In this document: positions 8,207-15,523 of the stretch, in pieces
How positions within the stretch are numbered: position 1 is the stretch's first letter
Layout: each line of letters begins with the position of its first letter
Source: Streptomyces sp. TLI_146
GTDB lineage: Bacteria; Actinomycetota; Actinomycetes; Streptomycetales; Streptomycetaceae
Length of the DNA stretch: 64,000 nt
Reading direction: 5' to 3'
Assembly: GCF_002846415.1 (NCBI RefSeq)
Contig: NZ_PJMX01000001.1
Coordinates: forward strand, 6,014,001-6,078,000
Made by a program: the position numbers and the translations under genes
Notes under the pieces: generated by a model
Told to the model about the DNA's origin: nothing
The model's input: the letters and a program-made list of their open reading frames with translations, nothing else
The model's database searches: none

Positions 8207-9526
8207 TTAGGTTCGCTCGTTGCCGCCCGCAAAGTGCTGAGACCCGTCCGGGTGCCCGGATCCGTCCGGTGCGCCGTCCGGGTCCACGTACTCCGGCAGG
8301 GTCAGCCGGGCCACCGCGCCGCCGTCCGCCGCGTTGGCGAAGCTCAGCCGGGCGCCGAGGACCGACGCCTGGCCGACCGCGATGGTCAGGCCGAGCCCGT
8401 GGCCCTTGTTGCCGCCCTCGGTCCGGAAGCGCTGGGGACCGTGGTCGAGCAGATAGGGCGGATAGCCGGAGCCGTGGTCGCGCACGGTCACCACCGGCCC
8501 GTCCACGCGCAGCTCCACCGGCAGCGCGCCGTGCTTGTGGGCGTTGCCCAGGAGGTTGGACAGGACCCGCTCCAGCCGGCGCTTGTCGGTCTCCACACAG
8601 GTGTCGCGGACGATCACGAGCTCGGTCTGCGTCCCGGAGCCCCGCACCACGCGCTCCACCAGCGGCCCCAGTTGCTCCAGGTCCAGCTCGACCCGCTCGC
8701 TGCCCGCCTCCAGGCGGGAGATCTCCAGGAGGTCCTCGGTGAGCGAGCGCATCGCGTTCACCCGGTCCCGTACCAGCTCGGCGGGCCGCCCCTCGGGCAG
8801 CAGTTCGGCGGCCGCGTGCAGTCCGGTCAGCGGGGTGCGCAGCTCGTGGGCCACGTCCGCGGTGAAGCGCTGTTCGCTGAGCAGCTTGTTCTGGAGCGTC
8901 CCGGCCATGGTGTCGAGCGCCCCGGCGACCGTGGCCACCTCGTCCTGGGGGCGCGAAGGGTCCTTCGTACGGGGGTCGTTGACCCGGGCGTCCAGGTCGC
9001 CCGCGCCGATCCGGCGGGCCACGGTGGCCGTCTGGTGCAGCCGGCGGGTGACCCGGGTGACGCCGAAGACGCCGACCAGCAGGGTCGCGCCGATGGCGAG
9101 GATGGAGGAGCCGAGGATCGCCTGGTCCAGGCCCGTGATGGTGCGGGCGCTCTGGCTGTAGTCGATCGAGACCGCGATCGCGCGGCCGTCGGCCGGGCCC
9201 GCCGCCCACATGGTGGGGCGGCCCTTGTCGTCGGCGACGAGCGTGCCGCGCTTGCCGGAGACGGCGAGCCTGCGCAGCGAGCCGGGCAGGTCCTGCGGGT
9301 CCAGGCCCGCGCCCGGCGGCGGCGGCTCGCCCGCCTCGTACGCGCGCGAGACCTCCTCCAGCTTGTCCAGCGCCTTGTCACGGGCCTGGCCCACGGTCTG
9401 CCGGGTCACCGAGACGTGCACGAGCACACCGAGCAGCGCCGCGAGCGCGCAGCACATCACCGTGATGAAGACGGCGGCCTTCCAGGTGAGCGTCGCCGTC
9501 CAGGCGGGCAGGCGCGGGCCCCTCAC
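8207..9526 (-). CDS. Membrane sensor histidine kinase, no adjacent response regulator
   Basis: A 439-residue two-component sensor. Two membrane segments (about 12-35 and 150-172) flank an extracytoplasmic loop of roughly 110 residues. Then come HAMP, the H-box 'FTADVAHELRTPLTGL', N-box 'LERVLSNLLGNAHKHG', D-x-G-x-G in VRDHGSGYP, and G2 'GHGLGLTIA'. The GTG at 9526 overlaps the lipoprotein stop by 4 nt (GTGA), so the two are translationally coupled. No response-regulator gene is adjacent; the two regulators in the window (27.0 and 49.1 kb) are far away. The tail GHPDGSQHFAGGNERT is polar and unstructured. Likely senses envelope state with its lipoprotein partner (inference). Confidence 0.88.
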   Translation of the reverse strand: MRGPRLPAWTATLTWKAAVFITVMCCALAALLGVLVHVSVTRQTVGQARDKALDKLEEVSRAYEAGEPPPPGAGLDPQDLPGSLRRLAVSGKRGTLVADDKGRPTMWAAGPADGRAIAVSIDYSQSARTITGLDQAILGSSILAIGATLLVGVFGVTRVTRRLHQTATVARRIGAGDLDARVNDPRTKDPSRPQDEVATVAGALDTMAGTLQNKLLSEQRFTADVAHELRTPLTGLHAAAELLPEGRPAELVRDRVNAMRSLTEDLLEISRLEAGSERVELDLEQLGPLVERVVRGSGTQTELVIVRDTCVETDKRRLERVLSNLLGNAHKHGALPVELRVDGPVVTVRDHGSGYPPYLLDHGPQRFRTEGGNKGHGLGLTIAVGQASVLGARLSFANAADGGAVARLTLPEYVDPDGAPDGSGHPDGSQHFAGGNERT

Positions 9527-10269
9527 CGGGCGCTCGCGGAGGCGCGCGGCGACGGGCCGGAGGTCTTGGGGCGGGGCACCGGGGCCGGGGAGTGCTGCGG
9601 CTCCACCCGGATGATCTCGTCGCGGGTGGGCAGCATCGCGCGCTGGTGGTCGTCCCACGACCAGGCCGTGCGGTACTCGTACCCGGGGATGCCCGCGGAG
9701 ACCGAGTGCAGGATGACGTCCCGCCCGGCCAGCTCCACGCCGATCAGCTGGTCCGAGGTGGACATGATGCGGGTGAGGGCGCCGCGGCCGGGCATGTAGC
9801 AGCGCACGGCCAGCTGCTGCTCCGGCATCTTGATGCCGAGGATCAGCTCGTCCCTGCCGTCGCCGGTCAGATCGCGGTAGTACGCCCTGAGCACCGGGCA
9901 GCCCTTCGGTTTCGCCCGGCACTGGTTCAGCTGACGAACCGTTTCCTCGTAGAGCCCGTCGGTGCCCGTGTACTGGTCGGGGTGGGCCCGCACCTCGGCC
10001 TGGACGACCGCGACCGGGTCGAGCGCGCGGACGTCGTCGCCGGGCACCTTGATGCCGGGCACCCGTTCCGTCTGGCCCTCGCCGAAGTCCAGCGGCGTCG
10101 TCGTGGGCTTGGGCAGGTCGGGCCACAGATGGACCGGGCCGACGGCCGTGGGCGTCGCGCCCGCGCCCTCCAGGCCGCCCGCGTTGCCGCAGCCGGCCAG
10201 CAGCAGGGCCGCGGCGCCGGCAGTGAGCAGCAGGAGGGCCGCGCGGGCGGGACGGCGGTGGCGGGTCAA
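9523..10269 (-). CDS. Lipoprotein coupled to the histidine kinase
   Basis: A 248-residue lipoprotein. The TTG start at 10269 has AGGAG five bases upstream. The signal sequence ends in lipobox LLAGC. The mature protein contains 'YYRDLTGDGRDELILGI', a calcium-binding FG-GAP/VCBS-like D-x-T-G-D-G-x-D loop, two Cys pairs (QCRAKPKGC) and a Pro/Ser tail. Its stop overlaps the kinase start (GTGA). Coupling of a lipoprotein to a sensor kinase resembles the CseA/CseC arrangement known in Streptomyces, but sigma and regulator genes are missing here, so it is not named as such. Probably an accessory sensor at the outer face of the membrane (inference). Confidence 0.8.
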   Translation of the reverse strand: MTRHRRPARAALLLLTAGAAALLLAGCGNAGGLEGAGATPTAVGPVHLWPDLPKPTTTPLDFGEGQTERVPGIKVPGDDVRALDPVAVVQAEVRAHPDQYTGTDGLYEETVRQLNQCRAKPKGCPVLRAYYRDLTGDGRDELILGIKMPEQQLAVRCYMPGRGALTRIMSTSDQLIGVELAGRDVILHSVSAGIPGYEYRTAWSWDDHQRAMLPTRDEIIRVEPQHSPAPVPRPKTSGPSPRASASAR

Positions 10270-10296
10270 GGTGCTCCTGTCGTGCGGGCGGTGGCG

Positions 10297-10318
10297 CCGG
10301 GAGCGGCACCGCTCCCGG
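10297..10318. terminator. Perfect 10-bp hairpin between sortase and lipoprotein genes
   Basis: CCGGGAGCGG and CCGCTCCCGG are separated by two bases. The hairpin starts just after the sortase stop and lies 28 bp before the lipoprotein start. No T-run follows. It may be a terminator or an attenuating/stabilising hairpin that sets the ratio of sortase to lipoprotein/kinase expression. Confidence 0.5.
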
Positions 10319-10319
10319 T

Positions 10320-10958
10320 CTATTTCACCTTCACCAGATCGGCGTAGAAGATGATGTTGGCCGAGCGGTGGCCGTTCCTGATCGGGCCGCCGCAGGTGAT
10401 GAGGCGGAGTTCCGGGCGGTCGGTCTTCCCGTAAACCTTATTCGTAGGGAAGTCTGTTTTGTCCACTTGCTGTGTCTCGCGGATCCGGAAGACGGCGGTG
10501 GACCCGTCCGCCCTGCCGACCTCGATGACGTCCCCCACGTGCATCTTCTTCACGTCCCGCATGAGGGCCGGGCCCTTCGCGGTGTCGTAGTGCGCGACGA
10601 TCACGGACGCGCCCTTCTCGCCGGGCGTGACGCTGCCGGTGTACCAGCCCGCCAGTTCCGCCTTGTCGACCGGCGGCACCTCCAGCGCCTGCTTCTCGTC
10701 CAGCCCGAGCCGCAGCACCGGGCTCGCGTCGACGCCCGCCGCCGAAATCACCACCCGGGTCGGCTCGCTCGCCTTCAGCGGGCCCACCTGCTGGCGGGCC
10801 TGGGTGGTGGTGGCGTTCTGCACGGAGACGTCGGGAGCCTTGGCGCCGGACGAACCCGAGCCGCAGGCCGCGACCCCGCCGCCCACGGCGAGGGCGAGCG
10901 CGGCGGCGGCCGCGAGCCGGGCCGTGCGGCGCGGGCGGGAGGGGGTGGACGCAGTCAT
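10320..10958 (-). CDS. Class F sortase
   Basis: A 212-residue class F sortase. Catalytic residues are visible: His in VIVAHYDTAKG, Cys in 'LRLITCGG' and Arg in 'RNGHRSANIIFYADL'. The N-terminus has a hydrophobic signal ending GGVAACGSG, a plausible lipobox, so the enzyme may be lipid-anchored. Start ATG at 10958 (MTASTPSRPRR) follows GGTGG; the 11018 start is rejected. Class F sortases are typical of actinobacteria but their substrates are mostly unknown. No LPXTG protein is nearby. It leads the same-strand run sortase - lipoprotein - kinase. Confidence 0.85.
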   Translation of the reverse strand: MTASTPSRPRRTARLAAAAALALAVGGGVAACGSGSSGAKAPDVSVQNATTTQARQQVGPLKASEPTRVVISAAGVDASPVLRLGLDEKQALEVPPVDKAELAGWYTGSVTPGEKGASVIVAHYDTAKGPALMRDVKKMHVGDVIEVGRADGSTAVFRIRETQQVDKTDFPTNKVYGKTDRPELRLITCGGPIRNGHRSANIIFYADLVKVK

Positions 10959-11036
10959 GTCCACCACCGTAGGCGGGCGGTGTCGCGGAGCTTTCCCGGC
11001 TCTGTAACAGCTCTCCACAGCCGGGCGGCAGCGCGC

Positions 11037-11360
11037 CTACTGCTGGTAGGGGTTCTGCCCGTGCGGCTGGCCGGGGGCCTGGCCCTGCATCTGCTGCGGC
11101 TGGGCCTGGTAGCCCGGCTGCGGCGCGGCGGCCGTCGCGAGCAGCTGCTCGGCGGCCTCCTTGGTGATCTGCTGCTCCATGCCGCAGAAGGTGCACTGCG
11201 TGCGGTACTTGGTGGAGACCGGGAAGAGCGGGATGAAGAAGAACGTGAACTTGGTGACGTGCTTCCGCAGGCTGTGGGCGGCCGGATTGCCGCAGTTCCC
11301 GCAGACGAGCGTCATCATGGCGAGCTGGTACAGATATCCCTTGGTGCCCCATATGAGCAT
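11037..11360 (-). CDS. Zinc-ribbon protein
   Basis: A 107-residue protein with a four-Cys zinc ribbon: CGNCG and CTFCG about 35 residues apart, with hydrophobic 'KFTFFFIPLFPVSTKY' between them that may insert in or lie on the membrane. The C-terminal 35 residues are a low-complexity Gln/Pro/Gly tail (QPQQMQGQAPGQPHGQ). ATG at 11360 follows GGGAGGGG. The much longer open frame reaching to 13430 is an artefact of high GC. Function unknown. Confidence 0.78.
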   Translation of the reverse strand: MLIWGTKGYLYQLAMMTLVCGNCGNPAAHSLRKHVTKFTFFFIPLFPVSTKYRTQCTFCGMEQQITKEAAEQLLATAAAPQPGYQAQPQQMQGQAPGQPHGQNPYQQ

Positions 11361-11415
11361 TGGACTTCCCCTCCCGAGGTAAAGCGGCGCGCATGGCACG
11401 CGGTAGCGGCTCCGC

Positions 11416-11421
11416 ACTATA
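11416..11421 (-). promoter_or_regulatory. Candidate -10 box for the zinc-ribbon gene
   Basis: On the minus strand TATAGT lies about 56 bp before the ATG. It sits in the loop of a 7-bp inverted repeat GCGGCTC/GAGCCGC, so a regulator binding the repeat could occlude the promoter. The -35 is not clear. Confidence 0.35.
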
Positions 11422-11481
11422 CGAGCCGCGATATTGCCCTGCGCGGCCGGTGCTGCTCCCATGGTCGTGGGGTGATGCGGG

Positions 11482-12282
11482 ATGTCGGGACTGCGGGTGA
11501 CACCGGTGCACCGGCACGGACGGGCACGGCTGTACGTCAGCCTCCCGGACGGGCGGAGCGCCGCCTGGTACGACCGGGACAGCGGGCGGGTCAGCCTGCT
11601 CCTGGAGGAGTGCCGCGACGCCGTCCTGGCCGCGCTCGCGCCCTTCGTGGTGGGCGAGGTGACGGTGGGCCCGCCGCCCGTACCGACCTCCGCCGACCTG
11701 GCCCGGCTCTCCCTGCACCCCGACGACGACCTGGCGCCGAACCGCCCCGGCGAGGCGCTCCTGGGCGAGCTGGAGTCCGCGGGCCCGCCGCGCCGCTTTC
11801 GCGAGGACCCGCGCCGGGTGCTGCTCGCGGCGCAGGAGCGGGTCGGGGCGGGCCTGGACGCGTTGGAAGGGGCGGGGTGGCGGGTGCTGCACTCGGTGCC
11901 GCTGCCGGGGGACGGGCTGCTCGACCACCTCGTGATCGGCCCGGCCGGGGTGCTCACGTTCCGTACGGTCGCGGCGCACCGGCGCCGGGTGCGGATCGCC
12001 GACCCGCTGGTCGGGGTCGGCCGCGGCGCGCCGTCGCCGGTGCTGCGCTGGGTCCGCCGCGACGCGGAACGGGCGTCGCTGGCGCTGGCGGTGGGGGTGC
12101 GGGGGGTGCTGGTGCTGGCCGACCCCGACCGCGTCGACCTGCCCGCCCCGCCGGGCGACGTCCGCGTCCTGCGGGACACGGAGCTGCCGGGGCTGGGGCG
12201 GCTCGGCGGGGTGCTGAAGCCGGCGGATGTGGAGGGGCTGTATTGGAGGGCCCGGGACCGCCGGACGTGGCTGCGGGTGTGA
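11482..12282 (+). CDS. NERD-like (nuclease-related) domain protein
   Basis: A 266-residue soluble protein. The central 'LEGAGWRVLHSVPLPGDGLL' followed by DHLVIGPAGVLTFRTV matches the core of NERD domains (x-D-H-[LV]-V-x-G-P-x-G-V). The Lys of the usual D...(D/E)xK nuclease signature reads RTV here, so nuclease activity is doubtful. The N-terminal 100 residues look like a small beta domain (VSLPDGRSAAWYDRDSGRVSLLL). The ATG lies 20 bp after an upstream GGTG; the gene is divergent from the zinc-ribbon gene. Function unknown. Confidence 0.6.
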   Translation: MSGLRVTPVHRHGRARLYVSLPDGRSAAWYDRDSGRVSLLLEECRDAVLAALAPFVVGEVTVGPPPVPTSADLARLSLHPDDDLAPNRPGEALLGELESAGPPRRFREDPRRVLLAAQERVGAGLDALEGAGWRVLHSVPLPGDGLLDHLVIGPAGVLTFRTVAAHRRRVRIADPLVGVGRGAPSPVLRWVRRDAERASLALAVGVRGVLVLADPDRVDLPAPPGDVRVLRDTELPGLGRLGGVLKPADVEGLYWRARDRRTWLRV

Positions 12283-12339
12283 TGCCCCCACGGTGATCGA
12301 GGCGGCTCTCCCAGGGGCTGCGCCCCCGGACCCCGTTCG

Positions 12340-12467
12340 TCTGCGGACCGTGGATGGCTGGTCGCGCAGTTCCCCGCGCCCCTTAAATGCTCGGCTTCGC
12401 CATCGCCTGAGCCCGTACCCCTTAGGGGCGCGGGGAACTGCGCGACCAGCCCCCACCGGTCCGCAGA
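12340..12467. repeat. Long intergenic inverted repeat, Streptomyces-type
   Basis: A perfect 27-bp inverted repeat (12357-12383 with 12424-12450; arms start GCTGGTCGCGCAGTTCCCCG) with a 40-base loop, extended by outer arms 12340-12353 and 12453-12467 that pair except for one inserted base. This sequence family (GGGGCGCGGGGAACTGCGCG) is very common between Streptomyces genes (recalled). The rest of the 12283-12610 gap holds further short palindromes rich in GGGGCC/GGCCCC and no gene. It separates two convergent genes and may act as a bidirectional terminator. Confidence 0.85.
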
Positions 12468-12610
12468 GGAACGGCACCCGGGGCGGAGCCCCGAAGCGGG
12501 GTGCAGGGGCCGCAGGCCCCGCCCGGGGGCCGGGGGCGTAGCCCCCGGGAAAGCCGTCCTCAACCCCCACCCACCCCCGGAGGGTTCAGGGAAGGGGCGG
12601 GGTGGGGGCA

Positions 12611-13501
12611 TCACACCCGGTGCAGGCGCAGCACCGTCGTCACCCCCAGCCGCGCAGACCCCCGCTCCACCTCCGCCAGCAACCCACCCCCCTCCACCGG
12701 CGTGTAGCCCACCTCCCCCCACCCCGGCGCCACCGCCGTCCGCGTCGGAGACGAAGGCGGCAACCGGGCCCGCCCCGCCTCCGCCCGCAGCGCCGACGAC
12801 AGCGGCGTCGACACCGTCACCGCGTCGTCCCCCGGCAGCACCAGCACCAGCGCGCTGGGGCGGCCCGCCGGGCCCACGTATCCGACCACCACCCCCTCCC
12901 ACGTCTCCGTGTGCCGCAGCTTGCGCCACGTGCGCGTGCCGCCCCGGTACGGGGAGTCCTCCCGTTTGGCCACCAGGCCCTCGATCCCGCTCGCGGGGAG
13001 CGTCTCGTACCAGGTCAGGGCCGTTTCCACGGAGCGGGTCGCCGGGACCGGCTGGAGCGGGGGGCCGAGGGGGGCCAGGAGGGACACCAGGCGGGACCGG
13101 CGCTCGCCGTAGCCGAGGCGCCGCACGTCCTGCCCGCGGTCCGCCAGGACGTCGAACGCCGCGTACGACGCGGGCAGCCGGGCCGCGAGCAGACCGGCCC
13201 GCCCCGGCGTCGCCGCCGCCCGCCGCTGCACCGCCGCGAAGTCCGTACGGCCGCCCGTCCACACCACCACCTCGCCGTCGAACACGCACCCCGCCGGGAC
13301 GGCGAGCGCCGCCGCCACCAGATCCGGGAACGCGGCCGTCACGATCCGCCCGGACCGGGCCTGGAGCACCACCCCGTCCGCCTCCCGGAACACCACCATC
13401 CGGTGGCCGTCGAACTTCGGCTCGTACCACCAGCCCGGCCCGCGCGGCAGCTCCCGTACCGACTGGGCCAGCGCCACCCGTACCGGCGGCCGCACGCTCA
13501 C
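12611..13501 (-). CDS. ATP-dependent DNA ligase (NHEJ type)
   Basis: A 296-residue ligase domain that seals breaks in non-homologous end joining. The nucleotidyl-transfer Lys is K29 in motif I, YEPKFDGHR. Motif III (GCVFDGEVVVW), motif IV (GIEGLVAKRE) and motif V (TWRKLR) follow, then a C-terminal OB-fold region. Its ATG overlaps the stop of the polymerase gene (ATGA). In many bacteria these domains are fused with a nuclease as LigD; here they are separate genes and no phosphoesterase domain is seen. Confidence 0.9.
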   Translation of the reverse strand: MSVRPPVRVALAQSVRELPRGPGWWYEPKFDGHRMVVFREADGVVLQARSGRIVTAAFPDLVAAALAVPAGCVFDGEVVVWTGGRTDFAAVQRRAAATPGRAGLLAARLPASYAAFDVLADRGQDVRRLGYGERRSRLVSLLAPLGPPLQPVPATRSVETALTWYETLPASGIEGLVAKREDSPYRGGTRTWRKLRHTETWEGVVVGYVGPAGRPSALVLVLPGDDAVTVSTPLSSALRAEAGRARLPPSSPTRTAVAPGWGEVGYTPVEGGGLLAEVERGSARLGVTTVLRLHRV

Positions 13502-14382
13502 GGCAGCCGCCCCGCCCGGTTGAGGTTGATCAGGGGGGCGAGCAGATCACCGTCGCGCGCCAGCCGGGGTTCTATGTCGCCCAGCAGGAAGACCAGGTCA
13601 GCGGCGCTGCCGCAGGACTCCACCTCCTCCCACGACACCGGCGCCGACACCGTCGGCCGCTCCCTCGCCCGGAGCGTGTAGGGCGCCGCCGTCGTCTTCG
13701 CCGCCGCGTTCTGGCTGTGGTCGACGAACACCTTGCCGGGGCGGAGCGTCTTCGCCATGCGGTGCGTGACCAGGCCGGGCAGCGCCGCCTCCGCCTCCTG
13801 GGCGAGGCCCTTGGCGTACTGGGAGACCCGCTCGGACGGGGTCGGCTCCAGGGGGACGAGCAGGTGCAGGCCCTTGGAGCCGGAGGTCTTCGCGTACGCG
13901 TGCAGGCCGTCCGCCGTCAGGCGCTCGCGCAGCCACCGCGCCACCAGGCAGCACTCCACCACCGTCGCCGGGGCCCCGGGGTCCAGGTCGAAGACCATCC
14001 GGTCGGCGCGCGCCGGCGCGTCCGCCTGCCACTGCGGGGTGTGGAACTCCACCACCAGGTTCGCGGCCCACATCAGGGTCGACAGGTCCGGGACCGTCAC
14101 CTGGCGCGCCTCGCTGTCCTCGGAGCGCGGGACCGGGGCCGTCTTCACCCAGGAGGGTGTGCCGGGCGGGGGATTCTTGGTGAAGAAGAGCTGGCCCTCG
14201 GGCCCGTCCGGGTAGCGCAGGAACGACACCGGCCGGTTGTGCAGATGGGCGAGGAGCGCCCCGGCGACGGACGCGTAGTAGTGCAGCACCTCGCCCTTGG
14301 TGGTGCCGGTCGCCGGATACAGCACCTTCTCCAGGCGGGAGAGCGCGATCCGTCGCCCCTCCACCCATGTGATCGGCGTCAT
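13498..14382 (-). CDS. NHEJ primase-polymerase (LigD polymerase domain)
   Basis: A 294-residue archaeo-eukaryotic primase-type polymerase that fills gaps at broken ends. The metal-binding D-x-D is in 'RMVFDLDPGA', with the K-x-S-G-x-K-G-L-H motif 'KTSGSKGLHLLVPL' and the N-terminal signature LSRLEKVLYP. ATG at 14382 has no clear ribosome binding site and may be leaderless. It is divergent from ku across only 40 bp and coupled to the ligase gene, forming one repair locus. Confidence 0.9.
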   Translation of the reverse strand: MTPITWVEGRRIALSRLEKVLYPATGTTKGEVLHYYASVAGALLAHLHNRPVSFLRYPDGPEGQLFFTKNPPPGTPSWVKTAPVPRSEDSEARQVTVPDLSTLMWAANLVVEFHTPQWQADAPARADRMVFDLDPGAPATVVECCLVARWLRERLTADGLHAYAKTSGSKGLHLLVPLEPTPSERVSQYAKGLAQEAEAALPGLVTHRMAKTLRPGKVFVDHSQNAAAKTTAAPYTLRARERPTVSAPVSWEEVESCGSAADLVFLLGDIEPRLARDGDLLAPLINLNRAGRLP

Positions 14383-14422
14383 ACGATGAGAATCCCACTA
14401 TTCCCGACAGAGGGGATGAAGA

Positions 14423-15472
14423 GTGCGATCCATATGGAACGGTGCGATCTCATTTGGGCTGGTCAGCATTCCGATCAAGCTCTTCAACGCTACCGAGAGC
14501 CACTCGATCTCGTTCCGCCAGATCCACACGGAGGACGGCGGCCGGGTCCGCTACCGCAAGGTGTGCGAGCTGGACGGCGAGGAGCTGGACGCGTCCGAGA
14601 TCGGCAAGGCGTACGAGGACGCGGACGGGTCGCTGGTCCCGATCACCGACGACGACCTGGCCGCGCTGCCGCTGCCCACCGCCAAGACCATCGAGATCGT
14701 GGCGTTCGTGCCGGCCGACTCCATCGACCCGCTCCAGATCGACACGGCGTACTACCTCAGCGCCAGCGGCGTCCCGGCGGCCAAGCCGTACACCCTGCTC
14801 AGGGAGGCGCTCAAGCGGAGCCGGAAGGTGGCCGTCGCCAAGTTCGCGCTGCGCGGGCGCGAGCGGCTGGGGATGCTGCGGGTCGTGGACGACGTCATCG
14901 CCATGCACGGGCTGCTGTGGCCGGACGAGATCCGCGCCCCCGAGGGCGTCGCCCCGGACAGCGGGGTGAAGATCCGCGACGCCGAACTCGATCTGGCCGA
15001 CGCCCTGATGGACACCCTCGGCGAGGTCGACGTCGACTCGCTGCACGACGACTACCGGGAGGCCGTGGAGGCCCTGATCGCCTCCAAGGCGGGCGGCGCG
15101 CTGCCCCCGGCCGAGGCCCCGGAGACCAAGGGCGGCGGCAAGGTCATCGATCTGATGGCCGCGCTGGAGAAGAGCGTGCGCGCGGCGAAGGAGGCACGCG
15201 GGGAGGAGGGGGCGGAGCCCGCCGAGGTCACCGAGCTCAAGTCGCGCAAGACGGCCGCCAAGAAGACGGCCAAGACGGCGGCGAAGAGGACGGCCAAGAC
15301 CGCCACCAAGACCACCTCGGCCAAGACGGCGACCAAGTCGACCTCGAAGACCGCCGCCAAGAAGTCGGCCGCGTCCCCCAAGGCCTCCGCCGCCGGTGCC
15401 AAGAAGTCCACCGCCACCACGGCCAAGAAGGCCGCGAAGAAGGCGGCTCCCCGCAAGCGCGCGTCGGCCTGA
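14423..15472 (+). CDS. ku: Ku DNA end-binding protein
   Basis: A 349-residue Ku homodimer subunit that holds double-strand ends and recruits the ligase and polymerase. The Ku core spans about residues 1-255, starting 'RSIWNGAISFGLVSIPIKLF'. The last 95 residues are a Lys/Ala/Thr-rich tail with repeated KTAAKK, AKKAAKK and TKTTSAKT units resembling histone H1, expected to bind DNA nonspecifically. The start is GTG at 14423 with GAGGGG upstream. Divergent from the polymerase-ligase pair. Confidence 0.95.
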   Translation: MRSIWNGAISFGLVSIPIKLFNATESHSISFRQIHTEDGGRVRYRKVCELDGEELDASEIGKAYEDADGSLVPITDDDLAALPLPTAKTIEIVAFVPADSIDPLQIDTAYYLSASGVPAAKPYTLLREALKRSRKVAVAKFALRGRERLGMLRVVDDVIAMHGLLWPDEIRAPEGVAPDSGVKIRDAELDLADALMDTLGEVDVDSLHDDYREAVEALIASKAGGALPPAEAPETKGGGKVIDLMAALEKSVRAAKEARGEEGAEPAEVTELKSRKTAAKKTAKTAAKRTAKTATKTTSAKTATKSTSKTAAKKSAASPKASAAGAKKSTATTAKKAAKKAAPRKRASA

Positions 15473-15523
15473 CGGCCTTCGTACGCCCACGGGGAGCCCG
15501 TGCGGGCGCTCCTCAATACGTGG

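Noticed and set aside
10438..13430. Very long minus-strand frames across the sortase, zinc-ribbon and NERD-like genes
   Set aside because: They combine fragments of real genes with shadow sequence; internal starts with ribosome sites define the true genes.
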